From: Chamaelirium japonicum | Lineage: Eukaryota; Streptophyta; Magnoliopsida; Liliales; Melanthiaceae | Direction of reading: 5' to 3' | DNA length: 64,000 nucleotides | Assembly: GCA_947650365.1 (NCBI GenBank) | Contig: CANTAL010000148.1 | Coordinates: 620,001 to 684,000, forward strand | Part shown: piece by piece, positions 49,205 through 63,386 of the stretch | How the letters are laid out: each line of letters begins with the position of its first letter | How positions within the stretch are numbered: position 1 is the first letter of the stretch | Translations under genes and position numbers: made by a program | Notes under the pieces: generated by a model | Seen by the model: the letters and a program-made list of their open reading frames with translations, nothing else | Told to the model about the DNA's origin: nothing | The model's database searches: none

Positions 49205-52200
49205 TCTATTCGAATGGATTAGAATGGATCGTACGAATGAATTAGAATGGATACATTCGCACGAATGAATTAGAATGGATTAGAATGGGTATCTATTAGA
49301 ATAGATACCCATTCTAACTCATTCGTACGATCCATTCTAATTCATTCGCACTATCCATTCTAATCCATTCTAATTCATTCTAATTCATCTAATTTATTTC
49401 CATTCTAATTCATTCTAATTAATTCATTAGAATGGATTAGAACGTATTGTACAAATGTGTTCTAATTCATTCGTACAATGCGAATGAATTAGAATGGATC
49501 ATGCGAATGAATTAGAATGGATCGTCTTGCGAATAAATTAGAATGGATCGTCTTGCGAATGGATCATCTTGTGTTCTAATTCATTCATTCATACGATCCA
49601 TTCTAATTCGTTCGTACGATCCATTCTAATTCATTCGTACGATCCATTCTAATTCATTCGTACGATCCATTCTAATTCATTCGCACAAATGTATCCATTC
49701 TAATTCATACGATCAATTCTAATTCGTTTATAGGAATGAATTTGAATGGATTAGAATGGATCTTAGGAATGAATTAGAATGGATCGTGAGAATGAATTAG
49801 AATGGATCGTACGAATGGATTAGAATGGATCGTAGGAATGAATTTGAATGGATTAGAATGGATCTTAGGAATGAATTAGAATGGATCGTGAGAATGAATT
49901 AGAATGGATCGTACGAATGAATTAGAATGGATCGTGAGAATAAATTAGAATGAATTTGAATGGATTAGAATGGATAAGAATGGATCGTACGAATGGATTT
50001 GAATGGATTAGAATGGATCTTAGGAATGAATTAGAATGGATCGTGAGAATGAATTAGAATGGATCGTACGAATGGATTAGAATGGATCGTACGAATAAAT
50101 TAGAATGGATACATTCATACGCACGATTCATTCTAATTCATTCGCACAATCCATTCTAATTCATTCATACGATCCATTCTAATCCATTCGTACGATCCAT
50201 TCTAATTCATTCGCACAAATGTATCTATTCTAATTCATTCGTACGATCCATTCTAATTCATTCGCACGATCCATTCTAATTCTTTCATATGATCAATTCT
50301 AATTCATTCGCACGAATGTATCCATTCTAATTCATTCACACGAATGTATCCATTCTAATCCATTCATACGATCCATTCTAATCCATTCGTACGATCCATT
50401 CTAATCCATTCGTACGATCGATTCTAATTCATTCGTACGATCAATTCTAATTCATTCGTATGATCCATTCTAATTCTTTCGTACGATCCATTCTAATTCA
50501 TTCGCACGAATGTATCCATTCTAATTCATTCATACAAATGAATTAGAAATGGATAAGAATGGATCGTACGAATGGATCGTACGAATGAATTAGAATGGAT
50601 CATGCGAATGAATTTGAATGGATAGTGCGAATGGATTAGAATGGATCGTGCGAATGAATTAGAATGGATCGTGCGTATGAATGTATCCATTCTAATTTAT
50701 TCGTACAATCCATTCTAATCCATTCGTACGATCCATTCTAATTCATTCGCACGATCCACTCTAATTCATTCCTATGATCCATTCTAATCCATTCTAATTC
50801 ATTCCAATGATCCATTCTAATTTATTCGTACGATCTATTCTAATTCATTCGTACGATCCATTCTAATTCGTTCATACGATCCATTCTAATTCGTTCGTAT
50901 GATCCAGTCTAATTCATTCGTACGATCCATTCTAATTCATTCGTACGATCCATTCTAATTCATTCGTACGATCCATTCTAATCCATTCGTACGATCCATT
51001 CTAATTCATTTGTCCGATCCATTCAAATTCATTCGTATGATGCAATCTAATTCATTCGCACAAATGTATCTATTCTAATTCATTCGCACAAATGTATCCA
51101 TTCTAATTCATTCGCACAAATGTATCTATTCTAATTCAATCGTATGATCCATTCTAATTCATTTGTACGATCCATTCTAATTCATTCGTACGATCCATTC
51201 TAATCCATTCGTACGATCCATTCTAATTCATTCGCACGATCCATTCTAATTCATTCTCACGAATGTAACCTTTCTAATTCATTTGTATGATCCATTCTAA
51301 TTCATTCGTACGATCCATTCTAATTCATTCGCACGAATGTATCCATTCTAATTCATTCATACAAATAAATTAGAAATGAATAAGAATGGATCGTACGAAT
51401 GAATTAGAATGGATCATGCGAATGAATTTGAATGGATAGTGCAAATGGACTAGAATGGATCGTGTGAATGAATTAGAATGGATCATGCGTATGAATGTAT
51501 CGTACGAATGGATCCATTCTAATTCGTGCAAATAAATTAGAATGGATAATCCATTCTAATTCATCCATTGTATGAATGAATTACAATGGATCGAACGAAT
51601 GAATTAGAATGGATCGTACGAATGAATTAGAATAGCTCATACGAATGAATTAGAATGGATAGTGCGAATGAATTAGAATTGATCGTACGATTGAATTAGA
51701 ATAGATTGTATGAATGAATTAGAATAGATTGGGCGAATGAATTAGAATGGATCGCACAAATGAATTAGAAAGGTTACATTTGTGAGAATGATTTAGAATA
51801 GATCGTACGAATGAATTAGAATGTGTACGATCATACGAATGCATTCGTACGATCCATTAGAATGGATCATACGATCATATGAATAAATTAGAATGGATCA
51901 TAGGAATGAATTAAAATGGATTAGAATGGATCATAGGAATGAATTAGAATGGATCGTGCGAATGAATTAGAATGTTTCGTACGAATGGATTAGAATGGAT
52001 CGTACGAATAAATTAGAATGGATACATTCATACGCACGATCCATTCTAATTCATTCGCACGATCCATTCTAATTCATTCGTACGATCCATTCTAATCCAT
52101 TCGTGCGATCCATTCTAATTCATTCGCACAAATAAATTATAATGGGTATCTATTCGAATGGATTAGAATGGATCGTACGAATGAATTAGAATGGACACAT

Positions 52201-53081
52201 TCGTGCGAATGAATTAGAATGGATTGTATGAATGAATTAGAATGAATCGTACGAATGAATTAGAATGGATCGTGCGAATGAATTAGAATGGATCGTACGA
52301 ATGAATTAAAATGGATATATTTGTGAGAATGAATTAGAATAGATCGTACTATCCATTCTAATTCATTCGTGATGCGTTCTAATTCATTCGCACGATCCAT
52401 TCTAATTCATTCTCACGAATGTAACCTTTCTAATTCGTTCATACGATCCGAGCGATCCATTCTAATTCATTCCTACGATCCATTCTAGAATTTATTCGTA
52501 AGATCCATTCTAATTCTTTGCACGATCCATTCTAATTCATTCGTACGATCGATCCATTCTAATTTATTCGCACGATCTATTCTAATTCATTCGCACGAAT
52601 GTATCCATTCTAATTCATTCGTATGATCCATTCTAATTCATTCGCACGATCCATTCTAATTCATTCGCATAAATATATCAATTCTAATTCATTCGCACGA
52701 TCCATTCTAATTCATTCGCACGAATGTATCCATTCTAATTCATTCGTACGATCCATTCTAATTCATTCGCACGATCTATTCTAATTCATTCGAACGAATA
52801 TATCAATTCTAATTTATTCGCACGATACATTCTAATTCATTCGCACGAATGTATCCATTCTAATTCATTCGTACGATCCATTCTAATTCATTCACACGAA
52901 TATATCAGAATGGATCGTACGAATGAATTAGAATGGATCGTGCGAATGGATTAGAATGGATCGTACGATTCATTCTAATTCGCACGAATAAATTAGAATG
53001 CATCGTACGAATGAATTAGAATGGATCGAATGAATGAATTAGAATGGATACATTCTAGCGGAATGAATTAGAATGGATCGT
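49205..53081. repeat. densely scrambled satellite zone
   Basis: About twenty strand switches in under 4 kb, with many truncated units, pieces such as gatcgtcttgcg (49,522, 49,548) and short tandem duplications (taggaatgaatttgaatgg at 49,731 and 49,833). The fold-back at 49,280-49,317 and the echo of the 1,372-bp marker (gggtatctattcgaatgg at about 52,146) suggest it was built from rearranged pieces of neighbours. Confidence 0.88.
49280..49317. repeat. 18-bp-arm fold-back with a 2-base spacer
   Basis: Arms ttagaatgggtatctatt (49,280-49,297) and aatagatacccattctaa (49,300-49,317). It inverts the marker that starts each 1,372-bp copy, directly after the last copy ends. Confidence 0.93.
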
Positions 53082-53102
53082 ACGATCCATTCTAATTCAT
53101 TC
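53061..53102. repeat. perfect 42-bp palindrome at a strand switch
   Basis: Arms 53,061-53,081 and 53,082-53,102, no spacer, centre CGTACG. Minus units on the left, plus units on the right, as at 15,844-15,887. Confidence 0.95.
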
Positions 53103-54728
53103 TCACAAATGTATCCATTCTAATTCATTCGTATGATCCATTTTAATTCATTCGCACGATCCATTCTAATTCATTCGCACGAATATATCAATTCTAATTC
53201 ATTCGCACGATTGTATCCATTCTAATTCATTCGTACGATCCATTCTAATTCATTCGCATGATCCATTCTAACTCATTCGGTGGATCCATTCTAATTCATT
53301 CATACGATCCATTCTAATTCATTCCCACGATCCATTCAAATTTATTCATACGATCCATTCTAATTCATTCGTACGATCTATTCTAATTCATTCGTATGAT
53401 CCATTCTAATTCTTTCATATGATCCATTCTAATCCATTCCTATAATCCATTCTAATTCATTCGGTGGATCCATTGTAATTCATTTGCACGATGCGTTCTA
53501 ATCCATTCGTACGATCCATTCTAATTCATTTGTATGATCAATTCTAATTCATTCGCACGATCCATTCTAATTCATTCGTACGATCCATTCTAATTCATTC
53601 GTACAATCCATTCTAATTCATTCGCACGATCCATTCTAATTCTTTCATATGATCCATTCTAATTCATTCCTACGATCCATTCTAATTCATTCGGTGGATC
53701 CATTCTAATTCATTTGCACGATCCATTCTAATTCATTCCAATGATCCATTCTAATTCATTCGTACGATCCATTCTAATTCATTCGCTCGAATGTATCCAT
53801 TCTAATTCATTCGTACGATCCATTCTAATTCGTTCATACGATCCATTCTAATTCGTTCGTACGATCTATTCTAATTCATTCGTACGATCCATTCTAATAC
53901 TTTCGTACGATCCATTCTAATTCATTCGTACAAATATATCTATTCTAATTCATTCATACAATGCGTTCTAATCCATTCGTACGATCCATTCTAATCCATT
54001 CGTACGATCCATTCTAATTCATTTGTATGATCCATTCTACATTATTCGTACGATCCATTCTAATTCATTCCTACGATCCATTCTAATTCATTCGTACAAT
54101 CCATTCAAATTTATTCGTACGATGCAATCTAATTCATTTGCACGAATATATCCATTCTAATTCATTCGTACGATCCTTTCTAATTCATTCGCACGATCCA
54201 TTCTAATTCTTTCATATGATCCATTCTAATTCATTCGTACGATCCATTCTAATTCATTCGTATGATCGATTCTAATTCATTCGCACGATCCATTCTAATT
54301 CATTCGTATGATCCATTCTAATTCATTCGCACGATCCATTCTAATTCATTCGTATGATTAATTCTAATTCATTCGTATGATCTATTCTAATTCATTCGCA
54401 CGAATGTGTCCATTCTAATTCATTTGCACAATCCATTCTAATTCATTCGTACGATCTATTCTAATTCATTCGCTCGAATGTATCCATTCTAATTCATTCG
54501 TACGATCCATTCTAATTCGTTCATACGATCCATTCTAATTCGTTCGTACGATCCATTCTAATTCGTTCGTACAATTCATTCTAATTCATTCGTACGATCC
54601 ATTCTAATGCATTCGTACGATTGATTCTAATTCATTCGCACGATCCATTCTAATTCATTAGTATGATCCATTCTAATTCATTCCTACGATCTATTCTAAT
54701 TCATTCGCTCAAATGTAACCTTTCTAAT
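53082..54728 (+). repeat. satellite, plus-orientation block 37
   Basis: It contains three cattcggtggatcc units (near 53,276, 53,458 and 53,692) and a partial signature module near 54,095-54,150. Confidence 0.92.
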
Positions 54729-54897
54729 TAGAATGGATCGTACAAATGAATTAGAAAGGTTACATTCGTGAGAATGAATTAGAAGGGATCGTACGAATGA
54801 ATTAGAATGGATACATTCGAGCGAATGAATTAGATTGAATCATACGAACGAATTAGAATGGATCATAGGAATGAATTAGAATGGATCGTACAAATGA
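54729..54897 (-). repeat. satellite, minus-orientation block 38
   Basis: Seven units, opening with the 'gaaaggttac...gtgag' variant. Confidence 0.9.
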
Positions 54898-55766
54898 TCC
54901 ATTCTAATTCGTTCGTACGATCTATTCTAATTCATTCGCTCGAATGTAACCATTCTAATTCATTCCTATGATCTATTCTAATTCATTCGCTCGAATGTAT
55001 CCATTCTAATTCATTCGTTCGATCCATTCTAATTCATTCGTACGATCCATTCAAATTCATTTGCATGATCCATTCTAATTCATTCGTACGATCCATTCTA
55101 ATTCATTTGTACGAATGTATCCATTCTAATTCATTCGCACGATCCATTCTAATTCATTCGCATGATCCATTCTAATTCATTCGTATGATCCATTCTAATT
55201 CATTCGTATGATCCATTCTAATTCATTCGCACAAATGTATCCATTCTAATTCATTCGTACGATCCATTCTAATTCATTCGCACGATCCATTCTAATTCAT
55301 TCCTACGATCCATTCTAATTCATTCGCACGATCCATTCTAATTCATTCGTACAATCCATTCTAATTCATTCGCACGAATGTATCCATTCTTATTCATTTG
55401 CACGATCCCTTCTAATTCATTCCTATGATCCATTCTAATCCATTCGTATGATCCATTCTAATTCATTCGTACGATCCATTCTAATTTATTCGCACAATCC
55501 ATTCTAATTCATTTGTATGACCCATTCTAATCCATTCGTACGATCCATTCTAATCCATTCGTACGATCCATTCTAATCCATTCGAACGATCCATTCTAAT
55601 CCATTCGTACGATCCATTCTAATTCATTCTCACAAATGTAACCTTTCTAATTCATTTGTACGATCCATTCTAATTCATTCGTATGATCCATTCTAATCCG
55701 TTCGTACGATCCATTCTAATTCGTTCGTAAGATCCATTCTAATTCATTCGTAAGATCCATTCCAAT
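54898..55766 (+). repeat. satellite, plus-orientation block 39
   Basis: A run of five 'ctaatccattcg' units at about 55,525-55,620 leads into a ctcacaaatgtaacctttc variant. The same order is found at 37,485-37,600. Confidence 0.92.
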
Positions 55767-57005
55767 TAGAATGGATCGTGCGAATGAATTAGAATGGATA
55801 CATTCGTACAAATGAATTAGAATGGATCGTACGAATAAATTAGAATGGTTACATTCGTGCGAATGAATTAGAATGGATCGTACGAATGGATTAGAATGGA
55901 TCGTACGAATGGATTAGAATCGATCGTACGAATGGATCGTACGAATGGATTTGAATGGATCGTACGAATGAATTAGAATGGATCATACAAATGAATTAGA
56001 AAGGTAACATTCGTGAGAATGAATTAGAATGGATCGTGCGAATTAATTAGAATGGATCGTACGAATGAATTTGAATGGATACATTTGTGCGAATGAATCT
56101 GATTGGATTGTATGAATGAATATCAATGGATTGTATGAATGAATTAGAATGGATCGTACGAATGAATTAGAATAGCTCATACGAATGAATTAGAATGAAT
56201 CGTACGAATGAATTAGAATGGTTACATTCGTGCGAATGAATTAGAATAGATCGTACGAATGAATTAGAATGGATCGTACGAATAAATTAGAATGGATCGT
56301 GCGAATGAATTAGAATGGATCGTACGAATGAATTAGAATGGATCCACCGAATGAGTTAGAATGGATCATAAGAATGAATTAGAATGGATCGTACGAATGA
56401 GTTAGAATGGATTGTGCGAATGAATTAGAATGGATCGTATGAAAGATTAAGAATGGATCGTACGAATGAATTAGAATGGATCGTGCGAATGAATTAGAAT
56501 GGAGCGTGCGAATGAATTAGAATGGATCGTACGAATGAATTAGAATGGATTGTGCGAATGAATTAGAATGGATCATATGAATGAATAAGAATGGATCGTA
56601 CGAATGAATTAGATTGGATCGTACGAATGAATTAGAATGGATCGTGCGAATGAATTAGAATGGATCGTACGAATGAATTAGAATGGATACATTTGTGCGA
56701 ATGAGTTAGAATGGATCATACGAATAAATTAGAATGGATCGTACGAATGAATTAGAATGGATCATACGAATGAATTAGAATGGATCGTGCGAATGAATTA
56801 GAATGGATTATACGAATGAATTAGAATGGATACATTCGAGCGAATGAATTAGAATAGATCATAGGAATGAATTAGAATGGATCATACGAATGAATTAGAA
56901 TGGATCGTGCGAATGAATTAGAATGGATTGTACGAATGAATTAGAATGGATACATTCGTGCGAATGAATTAGACTGGATCGGACGAATGAATTAGAATGG
57001 ATCGT
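55767..57005 (-). repeat. satellite, minus-orientation block 40
   Basis: It contains ggatccaccgaatgagttag (56,341) and ends with the attcgagcg - atcatagg - atcggacg series and the tacgattcattct junction, as at 8,040 and 19,104. Confidence 0.93.
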
Positions 57006-57890
57006 ACGATTCATTCTAATTCATTTGTACGATCCATTCTAATGCATTCATACGATTCATTCTAATTCATTCGCACGATCCATTCTAATTCATTCGTACG
57101 ATCCATTCTTATTCATTCATACGATCCATTCTAATTCATTCACACAATCCATTCTAATTCATTCGTACGATCCATTCTAATTCATTCGTATGATCCATTC
57201 TAACTCATTCGGTGGATCCATTCTAATTCATTCGTATGATCCATTCTAATTCATTCGCACGATCCATTCTAATTTATTCGTATGATCCATTCTAATTCAT
57301 TCGCACAAATAAATTATAATGGGTATCTATTCGAATGGATTAGAATGGATCGCACGAATGTAACCATTCTAATTCATTCGTACGATTCATTCTAATTCAT
57401 TCGTATGAGCTATTCTAATTCATTCGTACGATCCATTCTAAATCATTCGTACGATCCATTGTAATTCATTCATACAATCCATTCAGATTCATTCGCACAA
57501 ATGTATCCATTCAAATTCATTCGTACGATCCATTCTAATTAATTCGCACGATCTATTCTAATTCAGTCGTATGAATGTATCCATTTTAATTCATTCGTAT
57601 GATCCATTCTAATTCATTCGTACGATCCATTCTAATTCATTCGTACGATCGATTCCAATTCATTCGTACGATCCATTCTAATTCATTCGCACGATCCATT
57701 CTAATTCATTCGCACGAATGTATCCATTCTAATTCATTTGCACGATCCATTCTAATTCATTCCTATGATCCATTCTAATTCATTCGTATGATCCATTCTA
57801 ATTCATTCGTACGATCCATTCTAATTCATTCGTATGATCCATTCTAACTCATTCGGTGGATCCATTCTAATTCATTCGTATGATACATTC
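57006..57890 (+). repeat. satellite, plus-orientation block 41 with a short minus island
   Basis: The part at about 57,360-57,560 matches 19,225-19,420 unit by unit (gtatgagctattc, ccattgtaattc, attcagattc). A minus island at about 57,306-57,356 carries gggtatctattcgaatgg, the marker of the 1,372-bp repeat. Confidence 0.92.
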
Positions 57891-58548
57891 GTAAGAATGA
57901 ATTAGAATGGATCGTACGAATAAATTAGAATAGATACATTCGTGCGAATGAATTAGAATGAATCGTACAAATGAATTAGAATGGATCATACGAATGAATT
58001 AGAATGGATCATACGAATGAATTAGAATGGATTGTACGAATGAATTAGAATGGATACATTTGTGCGAATGAATTAGAATGGATCGGGCGAATGAATTAGA
58101 ATGGATCGTACGAATGAATTAGAATGGATATATTTATGCGAATGAATTAGAATGGATACATTTGTGCGAATGAATTAGAATGGATCGTGCGAATGAATTA
58201 GAATGGATCGTACGAATGAATTAGAATGGTTACGTTCGTGCGAATGAATTAGAATGGATCGTACGAATGGATTAGAATGGATCTTACGAATGGATTAGAA
58301 TGGATCGTACAAATGAATTAGAAATATTACATTTGTGAGAATGAATTAGAATGGATCGTACGAATGGATTAGAATGGATCGTACGAATGGATTAGAATGG
58401 ATCGTACGAATGAATTAGAATGGATCATACAAATGAATTAGAAAGGTTACATTCGTGAGAATGAATTAGAATGGATCGTGCGAATGACTTAGAATTGATC
58501 ATACGAATGAATTAGAAAGGATCATACGAATGAATTAGATTGCATCGT
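57891..58548 (-). repeat. satellite, minus-orientation block 42
   Basis: Regular units with two 'gaaaggttac' or related variants (58,318, 58,440). Confidence 0.92.
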
Positions 58549-58818
58549 ATGATCCATTCTAATTCATTCGCACGATCCATTCTAATTCATTCGTACGATC
58601 CATTCTAATTCATTCGCACGAATGTATCCATGTTTATTCATTCGTACGATCTATTCTAATTCATTCGTATGATCAATTATAATTCATTCGCACGATCCAT
58701 TCTAATTCATTCGTACGATCCATTCTAATTCATTCGCACTAATGTATCCATTCTAATTCATTCGTACGATCCATTCTAATTCATTTGTACGATCCATTCT
58801 AATTTATTTACACGAATA
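58549..58818 (+). repeat. satellite, plus-orientation block 43
   Basis: A short block. The right join passes through the truncated piece cacgaatatacgaatg. Confidence 0.9.
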
Positions 58819-61800
58819 TACGAATGAATTAGAATGGATCGTGCGAATGAATTAGAATGGATCGTACGAATGAATTAGAATGGATACATACAAATGAATT
58901 AGAAAGGTTACATTCGTGAGAATGAATTAGAATGGATCGTACGAATAAATTAGAATGGATCGTCCGAATGAATTAGAATGGATACATTCGAGCGAATGAA
59001 TTAGAATGGATCGTACGAATGAATTAGAATGGATCATAGGAATGAATTAGAATGGATCGTGCAAATGAAATAGAATGGATACATTCGTGCGAATGAATTA
59101 GAATGGATCGTAGGAATGAATTAGAATGGATCGTACGAATGAATTAGAATGGTTACATTCGTGGGAATGAATTAGATTGGATCGTACGAATGGATTAGAA
59201 TGGATCTAACGAATGGATTAGAATGGATCGTACGAATGAATTAGAATGGATCATACAAATGAATTAGAAAGGTTACATTTTTGAGAATGAATTAGAATGG
59301 ATCGTACGAATGAATTAGAATGGATCGTACAAATGAATTAGAAAGGTTACATTTGTGAGAATGAATTAGAATGGATCGTACGAATGAATTAGAATGGATC
59401 GTACGAATGAATTAGAATGGATCGTACAAATGAATTAGAAAGGTTACATTTGTGAGAATGAATTAGAATGGATCGTACGAATGAATTAGAATGGATCGTA
59501 CGAATGGATTAGAATGGATCGTACGAATGAATTAGAATGGATCGTACGAATGCATTAGAATGGATACATTCGTGCAAATGAATTAGAATGGATCGTACGA
59601 ATGAATTAGAATGGATCGTGCGAATGAATTAGAATGGATCGTACGAATGAATTAGAATGGATACATTTGTGCGAATGAATTAGATTGGATCGTACGAATG
59701 AATTAGAATGGATCGTACGAATGAATTAGAATGGATCGTACAAATGAATTAGAATGGATACATTTGTGCGATGAATAAGAATGGAGCGTACGAATGAATT
59801 AGAATGGAGCGTACGAATGAACTAGAATGGATACATTCGTGCGAATGAATTAGAATGGATCGTACGAATGAATTGGAATGGATCATGCGAATGAATTAGA
59901 ATGGATTGTACGAATGAATTAGAATAGATACATTTGTGCGAATGAATTAGAATGGATCGTGCAAATGAATTAGAATGGATCGTACGAATGAATTAGAATG
60001 GATATATTTATGTGAATGAATTAGAATGGATAAAACGAATGAATTAGAATGGATAAATTTGTGCGAATGAATTAGAATAGATCATACGAATGAATTAGAA
60101 CGGATCGTACGAATGAATTAGAATGGATACATTTGTGCGAATGAATTAGAATGGATCGTATATTCGTGCAAATAAATTAGAATGGATCGTACAAATGAAT
60201 TAGAATGGATCCACCGAATGAGTTAGAATGGATCATACGAATGAATTAGAATGGATCGTACGAATGAATTAGAATGGATTGTATGAATGAATTAGAATGG
60301 ATCGTACGAATGGATTAGAACGCATTGTACGAATGAAATAGAATAGATACATTTGTGCGAATGAATTAGATTGCATCGTACGAATGAATTTGAATGGATT
60401 GTACGAATGAATTAGAATGGATCGCACGAATGAATTAGAATGGATCGTGCAAATGAATTAGAATGGATACATTCGTGCGAATGAATTAGAATGGATCGTA
60501 CAAATGAATTAGAATTGATCGTACGAATGAATTAGAATGGATCGTATGAATGAATTAGAATGGATACTTTCGTATGAATGAATTAGAATGGATCGTGCGA
60601 ATGAATTAGAATGGATCGTACGAATGAATTAGAATGGACCGTGCGAATGAATTGGAATGGATACATTCGTGCGAATGAATTAGAATGGATCGTACAAATG
60701 AATTAGAATTGATCGTACGAATGAATTAGAATAGATCGTACGAATGAATTAGAATTGATACATTCGTACGAATGTATTAGAATGGATCGTGTGAATGAAT
60801 TAGAATGGATCATACGAATGAATTAGAATGCATCGTGCGAATAAATTAGAATAGATACATTTGTGCGAATAAATTAGAATGGATCATACGAATGAATTAG
60901 AATGGATCGTATGAATGAATTAGAATGGATCGTAAGAATGAATTAGAATGAATCGTAAGAATGAATTAGAATGGATCGTACGAATGAATTAGAATGGATC
61001 GTACGAATAAATTAGAATGGATCGTGCGAATAAATTAGAATGGATACATTCTAGCGAATAAAATAGAATGGACCGTACGAATGAATTAGAATGGATCGTG
61101 CGAATGAATTAGAATGGATACATTCGTGCGAATGAATTAGAATGGATTGTGCGAATAATTAGAATGGATCGTGCGAATGAATTTGACTGGATCGTGCGAA
61201 TGCATTAGAATGTATCATACGAATAAATTAGAATGGATCGTACGAATGAATTAGAATGGATACATTCGTGCGAATGAATTAGAATGGATCGTACGAATGA
61301 ATTAAACTGGATTGTATGAATAAATTAGAATGGATACATTCATGCAAATGAATTAGAATGGATCGTACGAATGAATTAGAATGGATCATACGAATGAATT
61401 AGAATGGATCGTACGAATGAATTAGAATGGATCATATGAATGAATTAGAATGGTTACATTCGTGCGAATGAATTAGAATGGATCGTACGAATGGATTAGA
61501 ATGGATCGTACGAATGGATTAGAACGCATTGTACGAATGAATTAGAATGGATCGTACGAATGAATTAGAATGGATACATTCGTGCGAATGAATTAGAATG
61601 GATTGTACGTATGAATTAGAATGGATCGTGCGAATGAACTAGAATGGATACATACATTCATGCGAATGAATTAGAATGGATCGTATGAATGAGTTAGAAT
61701 GGATCGTATGAATGAATTAGAATGGATTGCATGAATGAATTAGAATTAGAATAGATCATACGAATGAATTGGAATGGATCGTACGAATGAATTAGAATGG

Positions 61801-61925
61801 ATACATTCATGCAAATGGATTAGAATGGATCGTACAAATGAATTAGAATGGATCATACGAATGAATTAGAATGGATCGTGCGAATGAATTAGAATGGATC
61901 ATACGAATGAATTAGAATGGATCGT
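58819..61925 (-). repeat. satellite, minus-orientation block 44
   Basis: 3.1 kb in one orientation. It holds gatacatacaaatg (58,884), the full signature module at about 60,305-60,405 and an acgcattgtacg unit at about 61,524. Confidence 0.94.
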
Positions 61926-62687
61926 ACGATGCAATCTAATTCATTCGTACAATGTGTTCTAATCCATTCGTACGATCCATTATAATTCATTCGTACGATC
62001 TATTCTAATTCATTCGCATGAATGTATCTATTCTAATTCATTCATACGATCCAATCTAATTCGTTCATACGGTCCATTCTAATTCGTTCGTACGATCCAT
62101 TCTAATTCGTTCGTACGATCCATTCTAATTCATTCGTAAGATCCATTCTAATTCATTCGCATGATCCATTCTAATTCATTCATATGATCCATTTTAATTC
62201 ATTACTACGATCTATTCTAATTCATTCGTATGATCCATTCTAATTCATTCGTTCGATCCATTCTAATTCATTCGTACAATCCATTCAAATTCATTCGCAT
62301 GATCCATTCTAATTCATTCGTACGATCCATTCTAATTCATTCTCACGAATGTAACCTTTCTAATTCATTTGTATGATCCATTCTAATTCATTCATACGAT
62401 CCATTCTAATCCATTCGTATGATCCATTCTAATCCATTCATACGATCCATTCTAATTCATTCGTACGATCCATTCTAATTCATTCGTATGAATGTATCCA
62501 TTCTAATTTATTCGTACGATCCAGTCTAATTCATTCGTACGATCCATTCTAATTCATTCGCACGAATGTATCCATTCTAATTCATTCGTACGATCCATTC
62601 TAATTCATTCGTATGATCCATTCTAATTCATTCGCACGATCCATTCAAATTCATTCGCACGATCCATTCTAATTCATTCGTATGATC
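61926..62687 (+). repeat. satellite, plus-orientation block 45, end of the array in this window
   Basis: The left junction and about 650 bases after it match 1,675-2,287. The array is cut by a GC-rich LTR at 62,688. The last satellite bases are tatgatc. Confidence 0.93.
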
Positions 62688-62793
62688 TGTTGGTGGTAGC
62701 CAAAAATCACATCTCAAAGAGCACGCCCCCGTGCTCACCGAGTCATCTTGACAGGGAGCGAGATCCACATTGGGCTGAAGGAGCCTAGGCAAA

Positions 62794-63180
62794 GAGCTCG
62801 CTCAGGAGCTCACCTAAGCTCACCCAGGAGCTCGATCATGCTCGCTCAGGAGCTCGCCTAAGCTCACCCAGGAGCTCGATCGAGCTCGCTCAGGAGCTCG
62901 CCTAAGCTCGCCCCGGAGCTCGATCAAGCTCACCCAGGAGCTCGCCTAAGCTCGCTCGGGAGCTCGATCAAGCTCGCCCAGGAGCTCGATCGAGCTCGCT
63001 CAGGAGCTCGCCTAAGCTCGCCCAGGAGCTCGCCTAAGCTCGCTCGGGAGCTCGATCAAGCTCGCCCAGGAGCTCGATCGAGCTCGCTCAGGAGCTCGCC
63101 TAAGCTCGCTCCGGAGCTCGATCAAGCTCGCCCAGGAGCTCGCCTAAGCTCGCTCGGGAGCTCGATTAAGCTCGCCCAGG
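62794..63180. repeat. 22-bp tandem repeat, about 17.5 copies, rich in GAGCTC
   Basis: The units follow the pattern caggagctcgcctaagctcg, with alternate units reading gatcRagctcg. Nearly every unit holds GAGCTC, itself a palindrome. The array fills most of the U3 part upstream of the TATA box, where short repeats in plant LTRs often act as enhancer-like elements; that role is inference. Confidence 0.9.
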
Positions 63181-63370
63181 AATATTTCAGAATAGCCACC
63201 TGGCAGCGACAAGAAAGATGCTCTCCCCCACTCAAACCGCCTGGCAGGCTCGATGACAAAGAATGTCAGGGGCGCGAGTTCCCAGGATCGTCAGAGACCC
63301 ACGCGAGCCAGAACGTGGGGGTCTAGAAGGCTCTGGAAAGAATCTCCACGTGTCGGGCTGCGGTAGGTCG

Positions 63371-63386
63371 CCAATGTCTATAAATG
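63371..63386 (+). promoter_or_regulatory. CCAAT and TATA motifs of the second element's LTR promoter
   Basis: ccaat at 63,371-63,375 and tctataaatg at 63,377-63,386. The start site would be about 30 bases downstream, near 63,410. The boxes are unusually close together, so the CCAAT may be incidental. Confidence 0.6.

Noticed and set aside
62688-62700. Continuation of the first retrotransposon family at the right end
   Set aside because: LTR sequence, primer site, base composition and strand all differ from the element at 21,071-30,180.
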